Assembly (NCBI RefSeq): GCF_000160035.2
Contig: NZ_KI535367.1
Location: 1-64,000, forward strand
DNA length: 64,000 nucleotides
DNA from: Catonella morbi ATCC 51271
GTDB taxonomy: Bacteria; Bacillota; Clostridia; Lachnospirales; Lachnospiraceae
Direction: 5' to 3'
Translations under genes and position numbers: made by a program
Notes under the pieces: generated by a model
Told to the model about the DNA's origin: nothing
Databases searched by the model: none
What the model saw: the letters and a program-made list of their open reading frames with translations, nothing else
Part shown: in pieces, positions 55,522 through 64,000 of the stretch
How positions within the stretch are numbered: the first letter of the stretch is position 1
Layout of the letters: each line of letters opens with the position of its first letter

Positions 55522-56931
55522 ATGGCTTACGAAAAAGAAATCAGTGATTATATTGAGAGTCATAAAGAAGAAATGTTAAATGATCTTATGGATCTTATAA
55601 GAATTAACAGTGAAAAGGGTGAAGAGAAGCCCGGTATGCCTTACGGTGAAGGCCCTTATAAGGCGTTGGAGGTAGCTACGAAGCTCCTTACAGGATATGG
55701 CTTCAAGGTGAATAATTATGATAACAGAGTAATTACAGCCGATTCCTATGATTTACCTACCCGCTTAGATATTTTAGCTCATCTTGATGTAGTTCCTGCC
55801 GGAGATGACTGGACAGTTACAGAGCCTTACAACCCTGTAATTAAAGACGGTTGCCTCTACGGAAGAGGAAGCTGTGATGACAAGGGACCTGCAATAGCGG
55901 CTCTTTATGCAATAAGGGCGGTAAAGGAGCTAAATATTCCGCTCAAACATAATGTACGTCTTATCTTAGGTTCAGACGAGGAGTGTGGCAGCAGTGATGT
56001 AGAGTATTATTATTCTAAAGAAAAGGCTGCACCTATGACCATTACTCCCGATGCATCCTGGCCTCTTATCAATATTGAAAAGGGCGGTATCAGCAACGAG
56101 TTTACGGCCGAGTATGAAAAGACCGAAAAGACACCCGGCATAGTTTCAGTAAGTGGCGGTCTTAAGATAAATGTAGTTCCGGGCAAGGCAAGTGCTGTGG
56201 TTAAGGGACTTAAAGAGGCAGATGTTAAAGAAATAACAAAGAAATTTGAAGAAGAAACAGGGCTTAAGTTTGTTTTTACAGAGGAAGGCGACCTGCTTAA
56301 GATTACAGCCATAGGTGTAAATGCACATGCATCCCTCCCTCATATGGGCAAGAATGCAATCCAGGGACTTGTTACACTTTTGTCAAAGTTCCCACTTGCG
56401 GATGCACCTGTAAATAATTACGTAAAAGCTTTGAATAATATCTTCCCTTATGGCGACTATAATGGTAGAACAATGGGAGTTGATCTTAAAGATGATGTGT
56501 CAGGAGAAACCACAGTAAGTTTTGATATACTTGAAATCACAGAAACACATTTTAAGGGTGCTTATGACTGTCGAGCAAGCATAATAGCCAATGATGAAAA
56601 TACAGGTAAGGTAATGGAGGATAAAATTCGTGAGCAGGGATTTACCATTCCTGAAAAAGCTATGTTTGCACCGCATATAGTAGATGGAGAGTCCGAGCTT
56701 GTTAAGACACTTTTAAAATGCTATGAGAAGGGATTCGGAGTTACGGGAGCTAAGCCTATAGCTATAGGTGGGGGAACCTATGTACACCATGTTGAAAATG
56801 GTGTAGCTTTTGGCTGTGAAGTACCTGAGGTAGACAATCATATGCATGGTGCAGATGAATTTATGGTAGTTGATATGATAGTTAAGAGTGCCAAAATATT
56901 TGCAGATGCGATAGTGGAGTTATGCAAGTAA
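55522..56931 (+). CDS. pepV: M20-family dipeptidase (PepV-like)
   Basis: The 469-residue zinc peptidase has the M20 metal ligands in LAHLDVVPAGDDW (near 90), GRGSCDDKGP (near 117) and the catalytic DEECGSSD (near 153). The PepV lid domain lies at about 190-360 and the final metal His in GGTYVHHV/DNHMHGADEF. It cleaves dipeptides in the cytoplasm. The ATG follows CGGAGGT. The next gene starts directly after its stop codon. Confidence 0.93.
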   Translation: MAYEKEISDYIESHKEEMLNDLMDLIRINSEKGEEKPGMPYGEGPYKALEVATKLLTGYGFKVNNYDNRVITADSYDLPTRLDILAHLDVVPAGDDWTVTEPYNPVIKDGCLYGRGSCDDKGPAIAALYAIRAVKELNIPLKHNVRLILGSDEECGSSDVEYYYSKEKAAPMTITPDASWPLINIEKGGISNEFTAEYEKTEKTPGIVSVSGGLKINVVPGKASAVVKGLKEADVKEITKKFEEETGLKFVFTEEGDLLKITAIGVNAHASLPHMGKNAIQGLVTLLSKFPLADAPVNNYVKALNNIFPYGDYNGRTMGVDLKDDVSGETTVSFDILEITETHFKGAYDCRASIIANDENTGKVMEDKIREQGFTIPEKAMFAPHIVDGESELVKTLLKCYEKGFGVTGAKPIAIGGGTYVHHVENGVAFGCEVPEVDNHMHGADEFMVVDMIVKSAKIFADAIVELCK

Positions 56932-59409
56932 ATGAAAATTGTAAAAAGGATTTATAAAGTCTATAAAAAATATAATCCTGATGAATCATTGTTAGGATAT
57001 TTTAAAAGGCATATAGGGCAGGTTGTGCTTGCCCTTATGCTTTCTCTGTTTGTAACGGGAATTTTTTGTTTTGATGCAGCTAAAACAGTGTACAACAAGC
57101 ATGGCAAGGATATTGAAACCTTGTTTTACACAGATGATTTTGACAATACAGTGTGGGGAATAATACTGATACTCATCCCTATGCTTTTATGTATATACAG
57201 TATGTTTCGCTTCGGAGGAACACCAAAGGAAAAGAAGATTATTAAGCGCGCTGACAATTCTGTACTTACTCAGATTATTATAATTCTTACACTTGCAGGA
57301 GCAGGGGGAATTTTAAGATATAGCGGAAAAGAAATCTACGCATTGGTAAATAAATTCATCTTAAATAATGACGGAGTAGCTTTTCTGAAATTCATAGGGG
57401 TTCTTCTCCTTGTGACATTTGGCGCGACCTGGGAAAAGCTCATAATCTGGCTAAAATCAGGCGGAGCGTATAAACATCCATGGTTTATAAAATGCTTTAT
57501 GGCGGTACTTACAGGACTTATGGGCTTCTACCTGGTAGAAATGCAGATGGGAACACCGCCTAACGTAATTGTAAAAATGATATTTTTCAACATAATGTAC
57601 TGGACCCTACTCTATACTTTTCTTTATGCGATTTTCAGGGGAATTAAAATACCTGCGTTTTTATGCATTATACTTGCATATATACTGGGATTAGCAAATT
57701 ATGTTGTGTTACAGTTCAGGGGTAATTATATTATGTTCGGAGACCTGACTGTAGTAGGTACAGCTATGGAAGTGGCAGGAAGGTATAAATTTCATCCGGA
57801 TACGCCGTTTTTTGTGGCAATAGGAATCTTTGTTGTATTTTTTATAATGTTGATATTTATACCTGGACTTAAAAGAAGAAAAATAAAACCTATAAGAAGA
57901 ATTATTACAACACTGATAGCGGTTGGGATTATATTAGCAGGCTCTATAGCTGCTTTTCAGAATGGACTTTTATACAATTATATATTTGGACTTTCCTGGA
58001 ATTATAACCAGAATGTAACGGATGAGGGATATCTTGCATATTTTTTCAGCAATATGCATGCCACAAGCGGAGTGAAGGTAGAAGGCTACAGCGATAAGGT
58101 GGCAAAAAATGCGGTTGAGGAAGTGCTTAATTCCCCCGACAACATAATGAAAGATTATAAAGACGGTGAAAGATTTCCTACTATCATAGTAATTCAAAAC
58201 GAAACCTTTGCAGACCTTTCCGTGCTGGCGGATATTAAGACTGATAAGCCTGTTATGCCGTTTATAAACAGTCTTAAGAAAAACACTGTAAAGGGTTATG
58301 TAAATATGAGCGTAACCGGCGGGCCTACTGCCAATACCGAATTTGAGTTTCTTACAAGAAGCTCCATGGCTTACATGCCGACCGGCTCAGTGCCTTATAC
58401 ACAGTATTTAAAACAAAATGTACCATCTTTGGTTGAGGTATTAAAACATCAGTCGAAGCCTTACCTGACAACAGCCTTTCATCCTTACTATTCATCCGGA
58501 TATAACAGACGGAGTGTATATGAGTATATCGGCTTTGATAATGCTGTGTTCTATGAGGAATTTAAGGGTAAGGAATTGCTTCGCGGTCTTATAACAGATA
58601 AAAATGATTATAAAGACCTGATAGAAATGTACGAAAAAAATAAAAAAATTAACAAAGATCAGCCACAATTTTTCTTTAATGTAACTATGCAGAACCATGG
58701 CGGATTTTCCAATAATAAGGTAAATTTTGATGAGCCTGTTAAGATAACTAATTTTAAAGCGGTTCAGGCTCTGGATAATTTTGTATCTCTTATGAAAACC
58801 AGTGATACAGCATTGATAGACCTTATCGGTTATTTTAAGAAGGTGGATGAGCCTGTAATTATTTTATTCTACGGAGACCATCAGCCCTCATTTTCAGATG
58901 ATGCAACCAAACAGCTTAACGAGCACAGTCTTTATAAAAATGATAATGACAAACGTCTTTCAAAATTTGTTGTTCCGTATTTTATCTGGGCAAATTATGA
59001 TATTCCCGAGTATGATGGTATGCATGAGGGTGGCCTTACAGGTGAATACAATACGATTTCGGTGAATTATCTGGCTTCGATGTTGCTTAAGTATTCAGGT
59101 GTAGAGCTGACTGATTATGATAAATATTTACTTAACATACATCAATACATACCGGCTATGTCGGCTCTCGGTTACTGGGACAGCAACGGAAAAAGGCTGT
59201 TCTCAACTCATCTAACCAAGCCTGCAGCTACAGAATTTGGACAGAATACCAGGCATAAAGCTAAAAAGATAGATGAGAAGAAGGCGGAAAAACTTAAAAA
59301 AGGCTATGAGAATGTTCAGTATAATCTGATATTTGATGCTAAAAATAAGCTGTGGGACGTATTTTTACCACAGAACAAGGAGTTAGAAAAGGATGAAAAA
59401 ACTGATTAA
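56932..59409 (+). CDS. LtaS-like membrane sulfatase-family glycerophosphotransferase
   Basis: The 825-residue protein has a multi-span N-terminal part (about 30-370, six or more hydrophobic segments) and an extracellular sulfatase-fold domain. The latter shows IVIQNETFADLS (metal Glu, near 423), nucleophile Thr in GGPTANTEFEF (near 468), MQNHGGFSN (near 585) and LFYGDHQPSF (near 645). This fits polyglycerolphosphate lipoteichoic-acid synthases or related phosphoglycerol transferases. It is longer than staphylococcal LtaS (about 646). It overlaps the following secreted protein gene by 17 bases. Confidence 0.88.
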   Translation: MKIVKRIYKVYKKYNPDESLLGYFKRHIGQVVLALMLSLFVTGIFCFDAAKTVYNKHGKDIETLFYTDDFDNTVWGIILILIPMLLCIYSMFRFGGTPKEKKIIKRADNSVLTQIIIILTLAGAGGILRYSGKEIYALVNKFILNNDGVAFLKFIGVLLLVTFGATWEKLIIWLKSGGAYKHPWFIKCFMAVLTGLMGFYLVEMQMGTPPNVIVKMIFFNIMYWTLLYTFLYAIFRGIKIPAFLCIILAYILGLANYVVLQFRGNYIMFGDLTVVGTAMEVAGRYKFHPDTPFFVAIGIFVVFFIMLIFIPGLKRRKIKPIRRIITTLIAVGIILAGSIAAFQNGLLYNYIFGLSWNYNQNVTDEGYLAYFFSNMHATSGVKVEGYSDKVAKNAVEEVLNSPDNIMKDYKDGERFPTIIVIQNETFADLSVLADIKTDKPVMPFINSLKKNTVKGYVNMSVTGGPTANTEFEFLTRSSMAYMPTGSVPYTQYLKQNVPSLVEVLKHQSKPYLTTAFHPYYSSGYNRRSVYEYIGFDNAVFYEEFKGKELLRGLITDKNDYKDLIEMYEKNKKINKDQPQFFFNVTMQNHGGFSNNKVNFDEPVKITNFKAVQALDNFVSLMKTSDTALIDLIGYFKKVDEPVIILFYGDHQPSFSDDATKQLNEHSLYKNDNDKRLSKFVVPYFIWANYDIPEYDGMHEGGLTGEYNTISVNYLASMLLKYSGVELTDYDKYLLNIHQYIPAMSALGYWDSNGKRLFSTHLTKPAATEFGQNTRHKAKKIDEKKAEKLKKGYENVQYNLIFDAKNKLWDVFLPQNKELEKDEKTD

Positions 59410-60571
59410 ATGTATATGCGTAATTCTGCTTCTTTGCCTGGCGTATTCAGGCTTAGGAAGGGAAGCGCAGGCTGCAAATTACAATGAGGTGGTCGTTGAA
59501 GGGGGCTATAGGTTTCTGCTGTACTACACTCAGGCAATACAAGGTTATGCGGTGGACGGAACCGATATATACATACAGCAGGCCTACAGTGAAAATGAAT
59601 TTGACGAGTTTGATGATTATAAGACAGGCAGGGTTGAAAACCTTGTATTAATAAGCAGATGTCAGTATTCGGCTGAGTATGATGCCTATAAGCCGGTTGA
59701 CCATATGGTACTTAGAAATGTAGGGCATGGCCAGAGTATGGAAGTGTATAACTACAACGGCAAAAAGTATCTTATGATTTCCTGCGGGAGTAAAGGTACT
59801 TCAAAAAGTACTCTCTGGTGGTCTACACAGATAGGAAGAATTGAATATATACCGGGTGCATTTGTAAATAACAGTGATATAAAGCGTCTTACTTATCTGA
59901 ATTATTCTAACAAAAAGACAAAGAGATTTGGCACGACAATGCGTGTGGATGCGACTCTTACTCCGGACAAAAATACACTTGTTATCTGGAAGATGAATGA
60001 AAAAGGCCAGTCAGAATACTCAGGTTATAATTTTTCTGTGGTAAATAAAGAGCTTGATAAGGCAAAAAATAATGAGGTAAATGTAAAAGAGAATAAGAAA
60101 ATAAAAAAAGCACTGGTGTTCTCAACAAAGGCAGTTAAACTTGCACCGAGGTCTTTTCAGGGGCTTGCAGCAACAAACAAAAGCAACGGCAAGTATACTC
60201 TTTATATATCTTCAGGTGATGAGAGATATTATAAAAAAACCGGCATTTCCATACATAAGTATGAAATTAAAGGTAAAAAAATAAAACACAAAGGCACAGT
60301 AAAGTTGAATGCCGCTGATGTATGGAGTGTATTTCCACCGGAAACGGATGAGGAAGAAAGTTCTGATGCAGAAGAAAGTGAAGCAAGCAGCGATGAAGAG
60401 GATGATTATACAGAGGAGGATGTCTACACAGATGAGGAAGAAGATCAGGATGTTGTTTTAGCTGAAGTTGAGGCTGTTAAAATTGTAGGCTCAGACCTCC
60501 AGTTTGTTGTAAGAAATACAGGTAATGCGGATCAGCAGCTTATATGTACTATATCGCAGTATGAGTTTTAG
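59393..60571 (+). CDS. Secreted protein, possibly helveticin J-like
   Basis: The 392-residue precursor has a clear signal peptide (MKKLIKCICVILLLCLAYSG, cleavage near AQA-A). The mature part begins with short repeated beta segments: GYAVDGTDIYIQQAYSE, DHMVLRNVGHGQSMEVY and WWSTQIGRIEY. The GHGQxxE-type repeat resembles helveticin J-like class III bacteriocins (a beta-propeller-like family). A very acidic stretch (about 318-360, Glu/Asp/Ser) follows, then a short C-terminal beta domain. It starts inside the LtaS-like gene, so the two are co-expressed. Function is unproven. Confidence 0.5.
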   Translation: MKKLIKCICVILLLCLAYSGLGREAQAANYNEVVVEGGYRFLLYYTQAIQGYAVDGTDIYIQQAYSENEFDEFDDYKTGRVENLVLISRCQYSAEYDAYKPVDHMVLRNVGHGQSMEVYNYNGKKYLMISCGSKGTSKSTLWWSTQIGRIEYIPGAFVNNSDIKRLTYLNYSNKKTKRFGTTMRVDATLTPDKNTLVIWKMNEKGQSEYSGYNFSVVNKELDKAKNNEVNVKENKKIKKALVFSTKAVKLAPRSFQGLAATNKSNGKYTLYISSGDERYYKKTGISIHKYEIKGKKIKHKGTVKLNAADVWSVFPPETDEEESSDAEESEASSDEEDDYTEEDVYTDEEEDQDVVLAEVEAVKIVGSDLQFVVRNTGNADQQLICTISQYEF

Positions 60572-60701
60572 AGATTTGTATCTAAAGATTGCAAAAATAT
60601 TCATATATGGTTATAATAATATGAGAGCAAAAATCATAGAGTTCCGGCTGAGATTTGTCTGTTAAAGAATTTGTTTCATCGTCGGTACTAAGGAGGTTAG
60701 T

Positions 60702-61043
60702 ATGAATACAAATGAGGCTAAAAATATTGGTGAGATTTACATAGCTGATGAAGTGGTGTCTGCAGTAGCAGGACTTGCAGCTCTTGAGGTAGAAGGGGTA
60801 AAAGCAGTTGCAGGCAAGCCTTCTGAGAATTTCAACTCAAAACATGCATATAAAAAAGTAAAGGTGCAGGTGGTTGGAGCTTTTGTATATGTAGACATGT
60901 CTGTAGATATTAAGTATGGATATAGCATACCTAAGGTTACAAGACAGATTCAGGAAAAGGTAATCACAGCTCTTCAGAATATGATCGGCTTAACCTGTAA
61001 GGAAGTAAATGTAAGGGTTGTAGTTGCACCTGATGTAGTTTAA
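60702..61043 (+). CDS. Asp23/Gls24 family protein
   Basis: The 113-residue protein has the family core: IADEVVSAVAGLAALEVEGV at the start, then VYVDMSVDIKYGYSIPKV and LTCKEVNVRVVVAPDVV. Asp23 proteins gather at the membrane and are tied to envelope stress. In Clostridia this gene is commonly found directly before nusB, as here. The ATG follows AGGAGGT. Confidence 0.94.
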   Translation: MNTNEAKNIGEIYIADEVVSAVAGLAALEVEGVKAVAGKPSENFNSKHAYKKVKVQVVGAFVYVDMSVDIKYGYSIPKVTRQIQEKVITALQNMIGLTCKEVNVRVVVAPDVV

Positions 61044-61085
61044 CCAATTATTTATCCTTTAATACTTGAAATCAGATAACTATAG

Positions 61086-61123
61086 AGAATCTCCTTTAAG
61101 TGTGTTTTCTTGAAGGGGATTCT
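61086..61123 (+). terminator. Hairpin between the Asp23 gene and nusB
   Basis: AGAATCTCCTTTAAG and CTTGAAGGGGATTCT pair with two wobbles. No long T run follows, so partial readthrough into nusB is likely. Confidence 0.5.
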
Positions 61124-61151
61124 TGTGCATTGAAATAATGAAAGGTTTTTT

Positions 61152-61568
61152 ATGACAAGAAGAGAATTTAGAGAACATACTGCCAAGCTTATTTTTATTT
61201 TTGATTTTTATCCTGAAGCGGAGTGGAAAGAGCAGTTTGAATCCTACGCAGACTATTCCGAAATTAAAGAAGACAGGGAAGGTTTGTGGCAGAGAGTCAT
61301 GGCCTTGGAGGAGAAAAAGGCGGAAGTAGACAGCCTTATAGATGGCGCAAGTAAAAAATGGAGAATAAGCAGACTTTCAAAGACAGATCTTATGCTCTTA
61401 CGTGTAGCCGTATATGAGATAAAGTTTGACAGTGAAATACCTGACAAGGTATCCGTAAATGAAGCGGTAGAGCTTGCCAAAATCTATGGAGGAGATGAAT
61501 CACCTGCCTTTGTAAACGGAGTTCTTGCTAAATTCATGTCCGGAGAAGAGGCTAAGGAAGAAAAGTAA
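61152..61568 (+). CDS. nusB: Transcription antitermination factor NusB
   Basis: The 138-residue all-helical protein has RREFREHTAKLIFIFDFY at the start and the signature LRVAVYEIKFDSEIPDKVSVNEAVELAK, then SPAFVNGVLAKF near the end. With NusE it binds boxA RNA in rRNA transcription. The N-terminal Arg motif usually reads A-x2-LLF; here it is AKLIFIF. It is followed by xseA at one base distance. Confidence 0.95.
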   Translation: MTRREFREHTAKLIFIFDFYPEAEWKEQFESYADYSEIKEDREGLWQRVMALEEKKAEVDSLIDGASKKWRISRLSKTDLMLLRVAVYEIKFDSEIPDKVSVNEAVELAKIYGGDESPAFVNGVLAKFMSGEEAKEEK

Positions 61569-61569
61569 T

Positions 61570-62850
61570 ATGGCTGAGAAAAAAATATTTTCAGTACTCG
61601 AAATTACAAGATATATTAAAAGCAGGCTTGAAGGTGATTTTGCGCTTAGAAATGTAAGAATAAGCGGTGAGGTCTCTGATTGCAAAGAAGATAAAAAGGG
61701 ACATTTATACTTTACCATCAAGGATGACGGGGCTGTTATGGGCTGTGCTATGTGGTCTGCAAAGAGGATATCAGGTCTTGATTTTAAGTTGGAGACAGGT
61801 CAGCACATAGTAGTTACGGGCAATATAGGAGTCTATGAAAAATGGGGCGACTATAAGCTTTATGCCGATAAAATCGAAAAAGAAGGAGTCGGGAAACTCT
61901 TTGAAGAGCTGGAGAAACTAAAGCAGAAGCTTAAGGCGGAAGGGCTATTTGACGAGGCACATAAGAAACCGATTCCGAAATATCCCAAGAAAATAGGTAT
62001 TATAACCTCAAGAACAGGGGCTGTAATAGAAGATATCAAGAGGACTGCAAGAGAAGCAAATGCCTATGTACAACTTCTTTTATATCCGGCAACGGTGCAG
62101 GGCGCAGAGGCAGCAGCTACCTTAATTAAGGGAATTAAACGCTTCGAGAAAGAAGGAGTGGATACCATAATTATAGGAAGGGGCGGAGGCTCCATAGAAG
62201 ATTTATGGTGTTTTAATGATGAGAGACTTGCAAGGGCTGTCTACAACTGTAGTATACCCATTATATCAGCAGTGGGACATCAGACGGACAGAACTCTGGT
62301 AGATGAAGTATCTGACCTCAGTGTGGCTACACCTACCGCAGCAGCTATGAATGCGGTACCGAAACTGGAGCTTGCTTTTGGTGAACTGGATGCTTATAAG
62401 GACAGCATAGCAAATAAATTTCAGTTGAAAATTGACAGAATGAAGGCCTGGCTTGATAAAACTGACTTTTCTATAAGAAGGCAGAGCCCTGAAATGAAGT
62501 TAAAGGAAGTAGGAAGGCAGTTAGATAATTATTCGGCGAATTTTAACCGCAATATAGCGGCGAAACTGGATAACTACGACAGACTGCTGTTAAATAATAA
62601 GCAGATGCTTGAGCGCCTGATGAGAGCGTCTTATGAATCTGTAAATAAGAGGTTTATTTCGTTGACTGCCGAGATAGAAGGGAAATCCCCTATGAAAAGA
62701 CTCTTGGGCGGATATTCCTATGTGGAGAATGAAGCGGGTGAGAATGTACGCAGTATAAAGGCGGTAAAGACAGGAGAAAGACTGAACCTTGTGCTTTCAG
62801 ACGGTTCTCTTAAGGCTAGGGTAGAGGAGATAAATAAGAAAAATGGCTGA
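61570..62850 (+). CDS. xseA: Exodeoxyribonuclease VII large subunit
   Basis: I place the start at ATG 61570, behind AAGGAAG, giving 426 residues; an earlier ATG at 61525 overlaps nusB. The N-terminal OB fold (VRISGEVSDCKEDKKGHLYF) is followed by the catalytic region with GIITSRTGAVIEDI and IIIGRGGGSIEDLWCFND, then SAVGHQTDRTL. A long helical C-terminus binds the small subunits. It degrades single-stranded DNA from both ends. It overlaps xseB by 8 bases. Confidence 0.97.
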   Translation: MAEKKIFSVLEITRYIKSRLEGDFALRNVRISGEVSDCKEDKKGHLYFTIKDDGAVMGCAMWSAKRISGLDFKLETGQHIVVTGNIGVYEKWGDYKLYADKIEKEGVGKLFEELEKLKQKLKAEGLFDEAHKKPIPKYPKKIGIITSRTGAVIEDIKRTAREANAYVQLLLYPATVQGAEAAATLIKGIKRFEKEGVDTIIIGRGGGSIEDLWCFNDERLARAVYNCSIPIISAVGHQTDRTLVDEVSDLSVATPTAAAMNAVPKLELAFGELDAYKDSIANKFQLKIDRMKAWLDKTDFSIRRQSPEMKLKEVGRQLDNYSANFNRNIAAKLDNYDRLLLNNKQMLERLMRASYESVNKRFISLTAEIEGKSPMKRLLGGYSYVENEAGENVRSIKAVKTGERLNLVLSDGSLKARVEEINKKNG

Positions 62851-63052
62851 GAAAAAAACTAAAACTATAGAAGAAAATATGATAAGACTTAACGAGATAA
62901 ACAACCTTATGGGAGATTCCTCTATCAAACTGGAGGAATCCTTTAAGTTATATAAAGAGGGAGTTGAACTTGTGGAGAAATGCAAGAAGCAGCTTGCAGA
63001 TGTGGAGAAGCAGATAGTAATTCTTGAAGAACAGGGAAATAAAAATGAATAA
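62843..63052 (+). CDS. xseB: Exodeoxyribonuclease VII small subunit
   Basis: The 69-residue helical protein has the family sequence IRLNEINNLMGDSSIKLEE followed by SFKLYKEGVELVEKCKKQL. Several copies bind the XseA C-terminal helices. It overlaps xseA and the start of the prenyltransferase gene, showing tight translational coupling. Confidence 0.95.
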   Translation: MAEKKTKTIEENMIRLNEINNLMGDSSIKLEESFKLYKEGVELVEKCKKQLADVEKQIVILEEQGNKNE

Positions 63053-63968
63053 CACATTCACAGACAGACTTAGGCTTAAAACTGATGAAGCTGAAAAATT
63101 AGTAGCAGAGTATGCACCTAAGCTTGGTGAAGAGGATAAACTTCTGGAAGAAGCTATGAATTACAGCCTTCTGGCGGGAGGCAAACGCCTCAGACCTCTT
63201 ATTATGCTTGAGATTTTCAGACTTTTTGGAGGTAAAAAGGAAGGGCTGGTTCGTCCTTTTGCGGCTGCACTTGAGATGATACATACCTATTCCTTAATTC
63301 ATGATGACCTTCCCGCTATGGATAATGACGATTTGAGAAGAGGCAGGCCTACCAACCATAAAGTTTACGGAGAGGCTGTGGCTATACTTGCAGGGGACGG
63401 TCTGTTAAATCTTGCAGCTGAAACTTCAAGTAAAGCTTTTAGGTATTGTGAGACTATCTGTGAATATAAAAGAGTCGGAGAAGCTCTGTCAAGATTATTT
63501 ACCTATTCAGGTGCTGATGGGATGATAGGCGGGCAGATTCTTGATATGCTTTCGGAGGAAGGCAAAAAGGAAAAAACTGAGGACTTCTTTTTAACTATGT
63601 ATGACTTAAAGACGGGCGGACTTATAAAGGCTGCCTTTGTCATAGGAGCTTTGCTTGCAGGTGCCGGAGAAGATGAGATTGATATAATCGAAAAGGTTGG
63701 AGCCTCTGTAGGTCTTGTATTCCAGCTTCAGGATGATATTTTAGATATAAGCGGAGATGAGACAAAACTTGGCAAGCCTGTACGCAGTGATGAAAGAAAC
63801 AATAAACTTACCTATCTTAAGCTTTTAGGAGCAGACAGGGCTAAAAAGCTTATAAATGAAAAAAATGCTTATATTATAGAAAATTTGAAAAATATCTGCA
63901 ATAATAACAATAACTATGACGGCTTTATATCGGAATTTGTTGAATATTTGAAAAACAGGGACAGATAA
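63045..63968 (+). CDS. ispA: Geranyl/farnesyl diphosphate synthase
   Basis: The ATG at 63045 overlaps the xseB end and gives 307 residues. It has the first Asp-rich motif LIHDDLPAMDNDDLRRGRPTN (DDxxxxD region, near 85), GGKRLRP (near 47), GGQILDM, KTGGLIKAA and the second Asp-rich motif FQLQDDILDISGD (near 232). It condenses isopentenyl diphosphate with allylic diphosphates for isoprenoid synthesis. The xseA-xseB-ispA order is standard in Firmicutes. Confidence 0.96.
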   Translation: MNNTFTDRLRLKTDEAEKLVAEYAPKLGEEDKLLEEAMNYSLLAGGKRLRPLIMLEIFRLFGGKKEGLVRPFAAALEMIHTYSLIHDDLPAMDNDDLRRGRPTNHKVYGEAVAILAGDGLLNLAAETSSKAFRYCETICEYKRVGEALSRLFTYSGADGMIGGQILDMLSEEGKKEKTEDFFLTMYDLKTGGLIKAAFVIGALLAGAGEDEIDIIEKVGASVGLVFQLQDDILDISGDETKLGKPVRSDERNNKLTYLKLLGADRAKKLINEKNAYIIENLKNICNNNNNYDGFISEFVEYLKNRDR

Positions 63969-63986
63969 TTAAATGGGGGTGTAGCT

Positions 63987-64000
63987 ATGCCGTTACTGGA
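63987..64000 (+). CDS. Start of the next gene (possibly dxs), cut by window end
   Basis: An ATG at 63987 with GGGGGT about 7 bases upstream opens MPLL before the window ends. In related genomes dxs (1-deoxyxylulose-5-phosphate synthase) follows ispA, so dxs is likely by gene order only; four codons give no sequence evidence. Confidence 0.4.

Overview
The window is a low-GC Firmicutes chromosome segment, most likely from a Lachnospiraceae-type member of the Clostridia. The evidence is the AT-rich genes with strong AGGAGG ribosome sites and occasional TTG/GTG starts, a T-box valS leader, the secG-rnr-smpB and nusB-xseA-xseB-ispA gene orders, the carboxynorspermidine polyamine genes, and lipoproteins with Ser/Ala linkers. 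I cannot name the genus from the sequence alone. No rRNA, tRNA or CRISPR array was seen.

Layout. Bases 1-1420 hold accessory material: the cut N-terminus of an IS630-type transposase, a GIY-YIG protein, a PBECR-like nuclease-fold protein, and a GC-rich, pseudoknot-capable RNA element I cannot assign. Bases 1.5-3.9 kb encode a VanR/VanS-like two-component pair. Bases 4.3-10.7 kb (minus strand) form a five-gene iron/siderophore- or heme-type uptake operon: a binding lipoprotein, a FecCD permease, its ATPase, and two fused ABC half-transporters. A palindrome overlaps its -10 box. Bases 10.9-17.7 kb hold an exonuclease with a zinc ribbon, T-box-controlled valS, a SurA-like lipoprotein, a TPR protein and dUTPase. 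Bases 17.7-22.6 kb carry an XRE regulator divergent from a four-gene signalling operon (PAS kinase, HD-GYP regulator, CheA-like kinase, CheY-like receiver).

Bases 22.7-25 kb encode two CobW/G3E-type metal GTPases, the first with a His/Cys tandem-repeat metal-binding region. Bases 25.1-32.7 kb are a galactoside-use cluster: AraC regulator, sugar ABC importer without its ATPase, and a GH2 beta-galactosidase. A cold-shock gene and tmRNA follow. Just after tmRNA, on the minus strand, lies a type III toxin-antitoxin locus of the CptIN kind: a promoter, 2.1 copies of a 48-nt repeat, a terminator and a toxin gene. A decayed Rpn-type nuclease remnant lies downstream of it.

Bases 34.7-40.9 kb (minus strand) are a polyamine operon: PLP decarboxylase, alpha/beta hydrolase, SpeE, carboxynorspermidine dehydrogenase and decarboxylase. 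It is preceded by a strongly promoted, unassigned structured RNA that ends in a terminator. Divergent from it is an FMN riboswitch-ribU unit. The remainder is mainly housekeeping: secG-rnr-smpB, AI-2E-type and MscS membrane proteins, a TlpA-like lipoprotein, a Fur-family regulator, a LysR regulator, rfbC-rfbB-rfbD for dTDP-rhamnose, a CPBP protease, a CBS-containing pyrophosphatase, a PepV-like dipeptidase, an LtaS-like enzyme with an overlapping secreted protein, Asp23, nusB, xseA, xseB, ispA, and the first codons of a following gene.
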